This document shows positions 8,573 through 16,020 of a stretch of 64,000 nt of DNA, piece after piece. How positions within the stretch are numbered: position 1 is the stretch's first letter; the number at the start of each line of letters is the position of its first letter. The DNA is from Shimazuella alba. GTDB taxonomy: Bacteria; Bacillota; Bacilli; Thermoactinomycetales; Thermoactinomycetaceae. Both the position numbers and the translations under genes were made by a program. Where the stretch lies: positions 62,001-126,000 of the forward strand of contig NZ_WUUL01000002.1 of the NCBI RefSeq assembly GCF_009831235.1. The letters are read 5' to 3'. The notes below the pieces were generated by a model. That model had not been told where the DNA came from and searched no databases. It saw only the letters and a list, made by a program, of their open reading frames with translations.

Positions 8573-9353
8573 GATCCGATACCTCCTGATGCAAACGTGT
8601 GCCAACAAATAGTTCTTCATCAAATGGGAGTGGCTTAGTACCGTTTACAATCCAAACTTCTTGTACAGCATGCTGCAATGCTTTGATACTTGAGCGAGCT
8701 TTAGGAATCATCCCGCCCGAGATTTCGCCAGTTTGAATATAGTATTCCACTAAGCTTGGGGTTGCCTTATGGAGCATTTTCCTTTCCGAACTGGTTTTGA
8801 TATATATTCCATCTACATCACTCACCATAATTAAATGACTGGCGTTCAAAGCTTGGGCAATCGCAGAAGCAACTTCATCTGCATTGATATTGTAGTGGGA
8901 TTCATTGGTTCCAACACCAAGCGATGCTACAACTGGTACCCATCCTTGCTCTAAAATGGTGTGTAGGGCAGATATATTTACTTTCGTTACTTCTCCTACA
9001 TAACCGAGTTGAGTATTTTGTTGTTTTGCCTCAATCAGTTTGAGATCGATTCCACTTAACCCAATCGCTGTTAAGCCAATAGAGGCAAGCTTGCTTACTA
9101 TTTGCTTATTTACTGTGCCTGCTAATACCATCTCCGCAATAGTGAGCATCTCCTGATCGGTTACCCGATATCCATTCATAAACTGTGCATCTTTCCCTAT
9201 TTTTTGCGCCCAATCAGAAATCATTGATCCTCCCCCATGGACAATGATGATAGAAAACCCTTGCTCCTTAAGCTGTGCGCATTGTGCGAAAAAATCAGGG
9301 TGCAAATTCTTTAAAATATTACCTCCCAATTTAATCACTATTTTCTGTGTCAC
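8556..9353 (-). CDS. argB: Acetylglutamate kinase
   Basis: Phosphorylates N-acetylglutamate, the second step of ornithine synthesis. The 265 residues match the family, with the N-terminal KLGGN phosphate loop (residues 8-12), the IIVHGGG glycine loop near 38 and SDVDGIY near 178. GTG start after AAGGAGGATTACTT. It lacks the extended N-terminal helix of arginine-inhibited hexameric kinases, so it is probably not feedback-inhibited by arginine; that is inference from length. It follows argJ by 12 bases. Confidence 0.95.
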   Translation of the reverse strand: MTQKIVIKLGGNILKNLHPDFFAQCAQLKEQGFSIIIVHGGGSMISDWAQKIGKDAQFMNGYRVTDQEMLTIAEMVLAGTVNKQIVSKLASIGLTAIGLSGIDLKLIEAKQQNTQLGYVGEVTKVNISALHTILEQGWVPVVASLGVGTNESHYNINADEVASAIAQALNASHLIMVSDVDGIYIKTSSERKMLHKATPSLVEYYIQTGEISGGMIPKARSSIKALQHAVQEVWIVNGTKPLPFDEELFVGTRLHQEVSDRVTLS

Positions 9354-9365
9354 AAGTAATCCTCC

Positions 9366-10598
9366 TTATGTTCGATAACTAGCATTGATTTTCACATACT
9401 CATAGGTGAGGTCACAGCCCCATGCTGTTGCTTTTTGTTTGCCTTGTTGAAGATCAACAAAAATATTTACTGTTTCTTGTTTCAGTATCTCTGATACCTT
9501 TGACTCATCAAAAAAGACTGGCAAGCCCTTGTCCACAACTAAGATAGAACCCAGTTTCACCTTCACTTTCTCCGTCCGAATAAGGGGATCACCATATCCT
9601 GCTGCACACAAAATACGTCCCCAATTGGCATCAGCACCAAAAACTGCTGATTTCACAAGATTTGATCCGACAATTGCCTTGGACACTTTTCTTGCCATCT
9701 CGATCGTAGGTGCACCTGCCACATGAACTTCAATCAGACGAGTAGCACCTTCACCATCATTAGCGATTTTTTTCGCTAATTCTTGACAGACATACGTAAA
9801 TCCTGCTTGAAATGCCATCCAATCTGGATGATGTGGATGCAAAGAATTATTTCCTGCTAGGCCGCTTGCCATTGCGATAACGCTGTCATTTGTACTACAA
9901 TCACCGTCAACTGTGATCATATTGAATGTACTATCTGTTGCTGTCCACAATAAGGATTGCAAGTGATGGGCATGAATAACTGCGTCTGTCGTTATAAAAC
10001 CAAGCATCGTAGCCATATTTGGGTGAATCATTCCTGAACCCTTCGCAACACCAGCGATTGTCAACTTCTTTCCATCGATTTGCATGGTAACTTGTACTTG
10101 TTTGGTTAACGTATCAGTAGTCAGTATGGCTTCAGCGAATTCATTTCCACCTGTTTCATCCGCTATGGACAAAACTTTCATCAGACTCGTTTGTATTTTT
10201 TCCATCGGTAAAAATTGTCCAATAACACCTGTTGAAGCAACTGCAACTTGGTGAATAGGTATGTCAAGCAACTGAGCCGTTTGTTTTGCAATATCTCTCG
10301 CATCTTGAATTCCACGCTCTCCTGTACAAGAGTTGGCTACTCCACTATTGACTACAATCGCTTGCAATTTGCCATCTACACCGATGTTCTCTTGGGTTAC
10401 TTGGAGTGGAGCAGCTTGAAAAGCATTGGTCGTATAAACAGCTGCTGCTGAAGCTGGAACAGAGCAAATAATCACTCCTAGATCTCTTTTCCGTTTGCGA
10501 ATCCCAGCGTGCAAACCCGTTGCAATAAAGCCTTTTGGAGCTGTAATGCTCGCTTGTTCATTCACTTGATAGAAAGGGGCTAGAGCAGTTTGGTTCAT
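9366..10598 (-). CDS. argJ: Bifunctional ornithine acetyltransferase / N-acetylglutamate synthase
   Basis: Transfers the acetyl group from acetylornithine to glutamate, closing the acetyl cycle, and may also use acetyl-CoA. The ATG at 10598 follows AAGGAGAGATTTGAA and gives 410 residues beginning MNQTALAPFYQ; 30 open codons upstream lack support. The self-cleavage site is seen as KGSGMIHPNMATML, where the Thr becomes the N-terminus of the beta chain and the nucleophile. CAAGYGDP near the C-terminus is also typical. It lies 25 bases after argC. No argE is in the operon, in keeping with the cyclic pathway. Confidence 0.95.
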   Translation of the reverse strand: MNQTALAPFYQVNEQASITAPKGFIATGLHAGIRKRKRDLGVIICSVPASAAAVYTTNAFQAAPLQVTQENIGVDGKLQAIVVNSGVANSCTGERGIQDARDIAKQTAQLLDIPIHQVAVASTGVIGQFLPMEKIQTSLMKVLSIADETGGNEFAEAILTTDTLTKQVQVTMQIDGKKLTIAGVAKGSGMIHPNMATMLGFITTDAVIHAHHLQSLLWTATDSTFNMITVDGDCSTNDSVIAMASGLAGNNSLHPHHPDWMAFQAGFTYVCQELAKKIANDGEGATRLIEVHVAGAPTIEMARKVSKAIVGSNLVKSAVFGADANWGRILCAAGYGDPLIRTEKVKVKLGSILVVDKGLPVFFDESKVSEILKQETVNIFVDLQQGKQKATAWGCDLTYEYVKINASYRT

Positions 10599-10623
10599 TT
10601 CAAATCTCTCCTTTTTGATCTTA

Positions 10624-11655
10624 TTAAGGATAAAGGGCAGGAAATAAAAGACCAGATGTTTCTGGGATTCCAAAACGAATGTTAGCATTTTGAATCGCTT
10701 GCCCCGCGGCCCCCTTCATCAAGTTATCGATCGCAGATAGGATAATAATTCGTCCTGTACGCTTATCTGAATAGAAACCGAGATCACAATAATTACTTCC
10801 TTGAACAAATTTGGTTTCCGGCCATTGTCGACCTCTGACACGCACAAAAGAAGTATTCTCATAAGTAGAATGGTAGAGATCATATAAATCTTCATTTGTA
10901 TAATTATTCACATTTCCTGCAAAGATCGTGACCAAGATTCCTCTGCTCATTGGTACCAGTTGTGGAACAAAACTTACCTTTATTTCTGTTTGAGCAAAGA
11001 GACTAGCGAATTGTTCAATTTCAGGGATATGCTGATGTCCATCTACTTTGTAAGGGCGAATATTTTCATTTACCTCACTAAATAACATTGCTTGATTAGC
11101 ACTTCGTCCAGCTCCAGTCACACCAGACTTGGCATCAATAAGAATGGAAGAAGGGTCAATGATTTTTTCTTGGAGTAGTGGAATAAGTGCCAGCAAAGTA
11201 GCGGTAGGATAACATCCTGGATTAGAAATAAGGGGAGAGATCGCTATTTCTTGCTGAAACCATTCACTGAGTCCATACACTGCCTGATTTAGATACTTTG
11301 TCGGTGCTGCTGGTTTTTGATACCAGCTTTTATAAGTGTTGGGATTAGATAAGCGGAAATCCCCTGACAAATCGATCACACATTTCCCCTGTTCGATGAG
11401 AGATGGAACCCAATGACTACTAACACTTGGGGGAGTAGCAAAAAAAACAAGCTCTATGTCTGCTTCACTCAAATCTTCCACACTCATCTCTTTGAAAACA
11501 AGGGACGAATCGAGGTGTGGATAGACAGAACGAAGTAAATGACCCGGTTGAGAGGAAGAAAACACTGCCCTCAATTCAAAAGAAGGATGTTGTTCAATCA
11601 GCCGAATCAATTCCACTCCGCCGTAGCCCGAGGCCCCAACAACCGCTACTTTCAC
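10624..11655 (-). CDS. argC: N-acetyl-gamma-glutamyl-phosphate reductase
   Basis: NADPH-dependent third step of ornithine synthesis. The GTG at 11655 follows GTTAGGAGGGAAAGTTG at better spacing than the TTG one codon upstream, giving 343 residues. VAVVGASGYGGVELIRL is the dinucleotide-binding loop at the N-terminus; ISNPGCYPTATLL near residue 148 holds the catalytic cysteine; VDGHQHIPEIEQF holds the active-site histidine. First gene of argCJBD, with an ARG box at 11679-11696 upstream. Confidence 0.95.
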   Translation of the reverse strand: MKVAVVGASGYGGVELIRLIEQHPSFELRAVFSSSQPGHLLRSVYPHLDSSLVFKEMSVEDLSEADIELVFFATPPSVSSHWVPSLIEQGKCVIDLSGDFRLSNPNTYKSWYQKPAAPTKYLNQAVYGLSEWFQQEIAISPLISNPGCYPTATLLALIPLLQEKIIDPSSILIDAKSGVTGAGRSANQAMLFSEVNENIRPYKVDGHQHIPEIEQFASLFAQTEIKVSFVPQLVPMSRGILVTIFAGNVNNYTNEDLYDLYHSTYENTSFVRVRGRQWPETKFVQGSNYCDLGFYSDKRTGRIIILSAIDNLMKGAAGQAIQNANIRFGIPETSGLLFPALYP

Positions 11656-11678
11656 CAACTTTCCCTCCTAACGCAATT

Positions 11679-11696
11679 TATGAATTATTATACATT
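11679..11696 (-). promoter_or_regulatory. ARG box (ArgR/AhrC operator)
   Basis: TATGAATTATTATACATT fits the known ARG-box pattern TNTGNATWWWWATNCANA at 17 of 18 positions. It lies about 25 bases before the argC start. A further TGAATATA half-site sits just upstream (about 11702-11713 on the minus strand). Repression by arginine-bound ArgR is the expected role. Confidence 0.7.
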
Positions 11697-11752
11697 TTAT
11701 TTTATATTCATGCAATAAAATCAAAAAAAATCTCCGTTGCTGGGGTAGTACC

Positions 11753-11886
11753 ACATGCCCATCAAGCTAAGAAACATGAATACCCCCAAAACGAAAAAAT
11801 GAGCCCGCTTCTTTCTGAACATCTTCAGAAAAAGTACTCGTTCTTACATTTAATGATTTGGCAACTGCTTAGCTTGATAGTTATGT
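11753..11886. mobile_element. IS231-type MITE (copy 1)
   Basis: A 134-base element with no gene. The left end ACATGCCCATCAAGCTAAG (11753-11771) and the right end, which reads ACATAACTATCAAGCTAAG on the other strand (11886-11868), are imperfect inverted repeats. They closely resemble IS231 ends as I remember them (CATGCCCATCAACTTAAG). The same ends occur at 61742-61867 and before the wrecked transposase at 12629. No clear target duplication is visible. Confidence 0.65.
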
Positions 11887-11944
11887 GCGCCTTCCCCCTA
11901 AATGGGGAGATGGCTTACAATAATAATATAATAAATATCAATAT

Positions 11945-11969
11945 AAATTTATTGAAAAACAATAAATTT
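11945..11969 (+). promoter_or_regulatory. 10-bp palindrome upstream of the DUF2975 gene
   Basis: AAATTTATTG-AAAAA-CAATAAATTT is a perfect inverted repeat 43 bases before the ATG. Genes for DUF2975 proteins usually precede a small XRE repressor, so an operator is plausible, but no such repressor gene follows here. Confidence 0.35.
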
Positions 11970-12012
11970 TGTATTAAAGTCATTTTATCATTAAATATGT
12001 GAGGTGTTTCAA

Positions 12013-12492
12013 ATGCATGCTAAACAAGGTTCGACCACTTTCTTAAAGGTAATTATTTTTCTGGCTGGAATTACAGTGCTTGCTTTGTGTATCTGGTGGT
12101 TTCCTGAGTTAGCCATTAGAGATGCAAGAGTACGTCCAGGGGACTACTCGCTGTATCCCATTTTAGGATTTGCGTATGGATGCTGTATTGCGTTTTCTGT
12201 TGCATTGTATCAAGCATTTAAACTATTAACCTATATCGAAAGGAACAATGCTTTCTCCGAGTTATCACTTAAATCTCTAAAGGTTATAAAGAAATCTGCT
12301 TTAACAACCATTTTCATCATTGTGTTAGGGATAGGATACTTAAAGGTACTTTCTAAATTCACAGGTGACGATCCAGCAGGTCCCATATCATTAAGTCTAA
12401 TGGGTATTTTGGCAACAAGTATAATCGCAGCCATTGTAGACGCACTTCAAAAACCATTAAAAAACATCCTAGAAAAACCAAAAAATGATTAA
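12013..12492 (+). CDS. DUF2975-type integral membrane protein
   Basis: From the ATG at 12013 (GAGGTG six bases upstream) it has 159 residues and four hydrophobic segments at about 11-30, 50-70, 95-115 and 130-150. Layout and size match DUF2975 proteins such as B. subtilis YoaS, whose function is unknown. These are normally encoded just ahead of a small XRE-type regulator (YozG type). Here the next DNA is an IS231-like end only 46 bases away, so the partner may have been lost by insertion or deletion. Confidence 0.65.
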   Translation: MHAKQGSTTFLKVIIFLAGITVLALCIWWFPELAIRDARVRPGDYSLYPILGFAYGCCIAFSVALYQAFKLLTYIERNNAFSELSLKSLKVIKKSALTTIFIIVLGIGYLKVLSKFTGDDPAGPISLSLMGILATSIIAAIVDALQKPLKNILEKPKND

Positions 12493-12538
12493 AAATTTGA
12501 TATGAATTTAATAGCGAGGTGTTTTTGGGGGATCACCG

Positions 12539-12557
12539 TACGTGTCCATCAAGCTAA
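12539..12557 (+). repeat. Left terminal repeat of the IS231-like element
   Basis: TACGTGTCCATCAAGCTAA is a diverged copy of the ACATGCCCATCAAGCTAAG ends of the two MITEs. It lies 72 bases upstream of the transposase remnant, where the left end of an IS231-type element is expected. Confidence 0.6.
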
Positions 12558-12628
12558 AAACAAAATAATCACCCAAAAGGGAAAAAACACGCTATTCTTC
12601 CATTGAGATTTAAAAAATAGAAGGAAGC

Positions 12629-13790
12629 GTGTTTTCTGTGAAAGAAACCACCAAAGAAGAACTTCATTTGTTTTCACAAGTATTGAAAAAGTATCTCTCT
12701 CCTACCGAAGCCGAACAGTTGGCAAGGGCAGCTGAATTTGTGAGACGAACCAGCAAGTATTTGGGGAAAGACCTCGTTACTTTATGTGTTTGGTTGAGTC
12801 ATAATCTAGCAAGTACCTCGCTGATTCAACTATGTAGTGAACTAGAATCTGCGACAAGGGTAAGCATGAGCCCGGAAGGGTTAAATCAACGTTTGAACGA
12901 ACATGCAGATGCCTTTCTTTGGGAACTTTTTGCCCATCTACTGAAAGCAGAACTAGATTCAGCGAGTGCCATTCCAAGTGCCTATAGCGATCATTTCTAC
13001 GAATTGGGATTCTCGATTCGACTACGTTTCAAGTTCCAAATTCCTTAACCGAACATTATCCAGGAGCGGATGGCTATGGTCATACGGCTGGAGTCAGCAT
13101 CAATTGGAATCCGACTTACATAGTGGACAGTTTTAAAATATCGACGTTGAAGCAGGGAAAAAGAACGACAAAACCTTTGGTACCACTTGCTTATCCACGC
13201 TTCGACCAAGGGATTTATGTATCCATGACCTTGGTTACTTTTCGCTAGAAGATCTAGATCAAATGGATCAACGAGGAGTGTCTTATGTCTCTCGTTTAAA
13301 GCTAAATAACCGAATCTATCAAAAGAATCCAGAACCAACCTATTTTCAAGATGGAAATTTAAAGAAACAAACAGAGTATCTACCTCTGGATATAGAGATG
13401 ATCATGAACCGCATGCAATCGGGAGAAATCGTAGAAATTCGGGATGCTTACATCGGAAAGATCAAAAACTACCTGCTCGCGTCATTTTGTATCGGCTTAC
13501 CGAAGTTCAAGTAAAGAAAAGACACAAAGACCAAGCTTATAGAGAGAAGAAAAACCGTGTTTAAAAGATGGAATCTTTTCTTCAGATCGACCGATGCAAG
13601 GATGTAAAACGGGAACGGTTGGAGTGCCACCTGTATGAACAACTCATCGCGCTATTCTTATCTGCTCCTCCTGTTTCGAATGCGATAGCTTTTGTTGAAA
13701 GAAAAGCAAGTGGAGGTAAGTGAGTATAAGGCTTTCTTATATGATTCAAACCTATTTTCCTTTGTTTCATCAAGCACTACAACAGGAAAA
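12629..13790 (+). pseudogene. IS4-family (IS231 group) transposase, broken by frameshifts
   Basis: Transposase pieces follow each other in different frames. The N-terminal part at 12629-13048 contains SPEGLNQRLNEHADAFL, typical of IS231 transposases. ILDSTTFQVPNSL, with the first catalytic Asp, is in another frame at about 13010-13060. [14 protein letters not shown] is near 13225 and a [14 protein letters not shown] segment is at 13263-13514. CKDVKRERLECHLYEQLIALF, around the last Glu region, is near 13590-13660. At least three frame changes make the gene dead. The right terminal repeat was not found, so the 3' end of the element seems deleted. Confidence 0.75.
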
Positions 13791-13884
13791 CACCCAAGTA
13801 TATACAAAGATCCTGTTTCGCCCATTCTTTTCTGTTCAATAGAAGAGGTAAAGTAGGATCTTTGATAACTCTTGGGTGTTTTTT
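13788..13884. repeat. Large imperfect inverted repeat
   Basis: AACACCCAAGTATATACAAAG-ATCCT (from 13789) pairs with AGGATC-TTTGATAACTCTTGGGTGTTTT (to 13881) around a loop of about 38 bases. The right arm ends in a T run, so it could act as a terminator on the plus strand. It lies just past the transposase debris and may also be an unrelated element end. Confidence 0.5.
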
Positions 13885-14094
13885 GTATCGACTGATGATT
13901 GATGAATTAATAATCATATAAAACCTTGTATTCACTCAACACTTTACAATTCTTGCGAAGCAAGAGTTCTCTCATACAAAAGATGGTAAAAGAGCTCCGA
14001 TCTACTGACCTAAAGATGACATTCTATTCGTTCATTTTTAATGTCTTTGCAGTGATAGGTTTCATTCATGTTGAATCGAAAGATACATTGCGAA

Positions 14095-14127
14095 ACGCCA
14101 TTCTTTCTATAGAAAGAATGGCGTTTT
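14095..14127. terminator. Strong hairpin, possible bidirectional terminator
   Basis: AACGCCATTCTTTC-TAT-GAAAGAATGGCGTT is nearly perfect and is followed by TTT on the plus strand. No convincing gene lies directly upstream on that strand. On the minus strand it lies 120 bases beyond the end of the DinB-like gene and could stop its transcription. Confidence 0.5.
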
Positions 14128-14247
14128 CTAATGGTAAGACTATTTTATTTTGTTGTTAACGATTGGGTATGAAAACCATAAGCAAAATAGGGGCCAGATT
14201 CAAAAAATCTCTTAGTGTTTTCACTTTTCCTCTGCCGTTAATTTATT

Positions 14248-14742
14248 TCAGGAATGTCCAAATGACCGCTTAGCCGGCCAAGATCCTTGAAGTTTGCAGA
14301 TTTGTATAATTTGTCCGGTGTGATACGCATCGTGAAGAATGAGACTGTATAACCACATGTCGACAGGGTCAGGAACTTTGCGCTCTAAGTCGTCATCGCT
14401 GTACCCAGCGATGATGTCGCGAATCGATTGGTGTAACTCGTCTAGTTTCTTAACAGATTCTTCCCAAGCAGACGGTTCCACGGAAGTGACGGCAAATGTG
14501 TCGTTGTTTGTCAAACCTGGAGGGTTCTCGGTTTCTTCACCCGTTAAACGCTTCAGGAACCGTTCCTTGTAAAACGTCAAATGGTGAACATTCTCCCAGA
14601 TTGTATTGATCGGAGCGCCTTCAGGCTTCCAATTTGCTTGCTCCGCTGTAACGCCTTTGAGCGCATCGGACAACGGCGGATACCAGTCTTCTTTGTCATA
14701 ACCAATTTCCCATCCGTGCAATAAAAATGCTTTCTTGTCCAT
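14248..14742 (-). CDS. DinB-superfamily (YfiT/DinB_2-like) protein
   Basis: A 164-residue four-helix-bundle protein. The metal-binding histidines of the family are seen in ENVHHLTFYKERFL (residues about 50-63) and ILHDAYHTGQIIQI (about 135-148). WKPEGAPINTIWE near residue 38 is also typical. Bacillales carry many such proteins; some are bacillithiol- or mycothiol-dependent transferases, most are unknown. ATG after CAGGAGGAATCGT. It stands alone among mobile-element debris. Confidence 0.85.
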   Translation of the reverse strand: MDKKAFLLHGWEIGYDKEDWYPPLSDALKGVTAEQANWKPEGAPINTIWENVHHLTFYKERFLKRLTGEETENPPGLTNNDTFAVTSVEPSAWEESVKKLDELHQSIRDIIAGYSDDDLERKVPDPVDMWLYSLILHDAYHTGQIIQICKLQGSWPAKRSFGHS

Positions 14743-15010
14743 ACGATTCCTCCTGAAATAAAAATAGATAACGACTAAAAATTACATGGATAGTTACAAC
14801 TAGTATCACATGCGGACAGAAAAGCACCCACCGATATAAGAGAAAAACGGTCTTTGAGGGGTGTTGTCTACGATTATATCACTTTTACTTATCAGGGTGG
14901 GATAGTACCGGCATCCATGCCATGCATTTAACTTATAAGAAAAAAGCGTCTTGGGATGTTGAAACGCACCTTCAATTGTTAGGCAAACCTAGCAACTGAG
15001 GTGCATAATG

Positions 15011-15052
15011 AAAAAACAAACCGATTAAAATAGAAGTCGATTCGTTTTTTTC
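15011..15052 (-). terminator. Terminator downstream of the serine-hydrolase remnant
   Basis: An imperfect stem of AAAACAAACCGA (15013-15024) against TCGATTCGTTTT (15037-15048), flanked by A and T runs, works on both strands. The intact paralogue at 50888 ends at a similar hairpin (52150-52190), so the remnant kept the original 3' end of the gene. Confidence 0.6.
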
Positions 15053-15118
15053 ACAGGAAAATTATTATATGCAAAGATATATGCCATGAGGATAATTCCG
15101 ATACAACATTGAGTCTCA

Positions 15119-15572
15119 GTTTTCGATCGCTTGATAAACCGTAGTCCAGAAGTCATGAATAAGCCGTGCTGGAGTCCGGGGTGGACCATTCCGGTCTGGG
15201 TGAGCAAGATGCCGACGAGCTGGTTGTCCGGATCGGCGTTGTCGTGGTACCGGCTCCGCCGTCCCAGCCAAACTGGCCGATGGACGCGAAGTCACCACGG
15301 TAGGTGCGTACCGCCATCCCAAAGCCCCAGCCTCCGTGCTGCCCCTTGCCGTGTGACAAATGGACAACGCTACGAGCCCAAGCTTCTAGAGCGGCTTGCT
15401 GCTTAGGCGCGAGGCGGTTGGTGGTCATCAGCTCAACTGCGGGTTGAGACAGGATCCGTTGGTTCCTGTGCATCTCGCCGTTGAGCAGCATACGGAAGTA
15501 GGCATGGTAGTCATCGACGGTTGAGTCGAGTCCACCGCCGCCTGACTGGAACGCCGGAGGCTTGCTGTGGTG
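15119..15572 (-). pseudogene. Serine hydrolase (class C beta-lactamase-like), 3' fragment with frameshift
   Basis: Reading leftwards from 15572, the translation SKPPAFQSGGGG-(L)DSTVDDYHAY, then LMTTNRLAPKQQAALEAW, LSHGKGQHGGWGFGMAVRTY and FASIGQFGWDGG match residues about 257-390 of the intact protein at 50888-52117. After GGAGT the frame shifts, and the end LIHDFW-T-VYQAIEN lies in the next frame. The N-terminal two thirds with the STSK nucleophile motif are missing. GC content is high like the intact copy. It lies in inverted orientation to that copy. Confidence 0.85.
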
Positions 15573-16020
15573 TCCCCCTCACAAATGAATATTTGATAAA
15601 TCAAATACTAGCGAGCGAAAGGTGACGATCAAACATTTATTTTCGATTTCCTATTTCAAGTCATCAGTTTAATTTTGTGCCCATCGTTACTTTTTTCGAG
15701 CATTTTAGGAAAGTTTTTTCTCCATGGTTCTTTTCCCCGTCTAGGTTTCCTTAAATCTCATGTAATAGATCATCGGTGTTTATCTGCCTTTCGCTCTGTG
15801 GCTCAATATGCTTGTCTAATCTAGCCTGCTGACCCCATTCCTCGGAGTCGATACATTGTCCCAGTGTTTCAGACGTTTCCGTTATCAGGAACGCCCTACT
15901 GGTAGACCCACCTGACATTCCCGATGAGGTGGATTCACCTCCTTACTGAAAGCGACTTTTCAAGTCGCGTACTCTTAACTTGATAGATAATGGTTCGGTT
16001 TTGGGTTGCAACCAAACAAC
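15573..16020. other. Gene-free stretch between the hydrolase remnant and the FtsX-type permease
   Basis: No convincing ORF or ribosome site. Two hairpins stand out: GGTAGACCCACCT-GACATTCCCGATG-AGGTGGATTCACC (about 15900-15938) and GCGACTT-TT-CAAGTCGC (about 15952-15968). They may be the end of an eroded insertion element, but I cannot assign a family. Confidence 0.4.

Noticed and set aside
11517-12002. ORF of 161 codons (plus strand) across the argC start region
   Set aside because: Antisense to argC at first, then through a MITE; no coding character.
13926-14159. ORF of 77 codons (plus strand)
   Set aside because: No ribosome site, and it runs through the hairpin at 14095-14127; it looks like chance.
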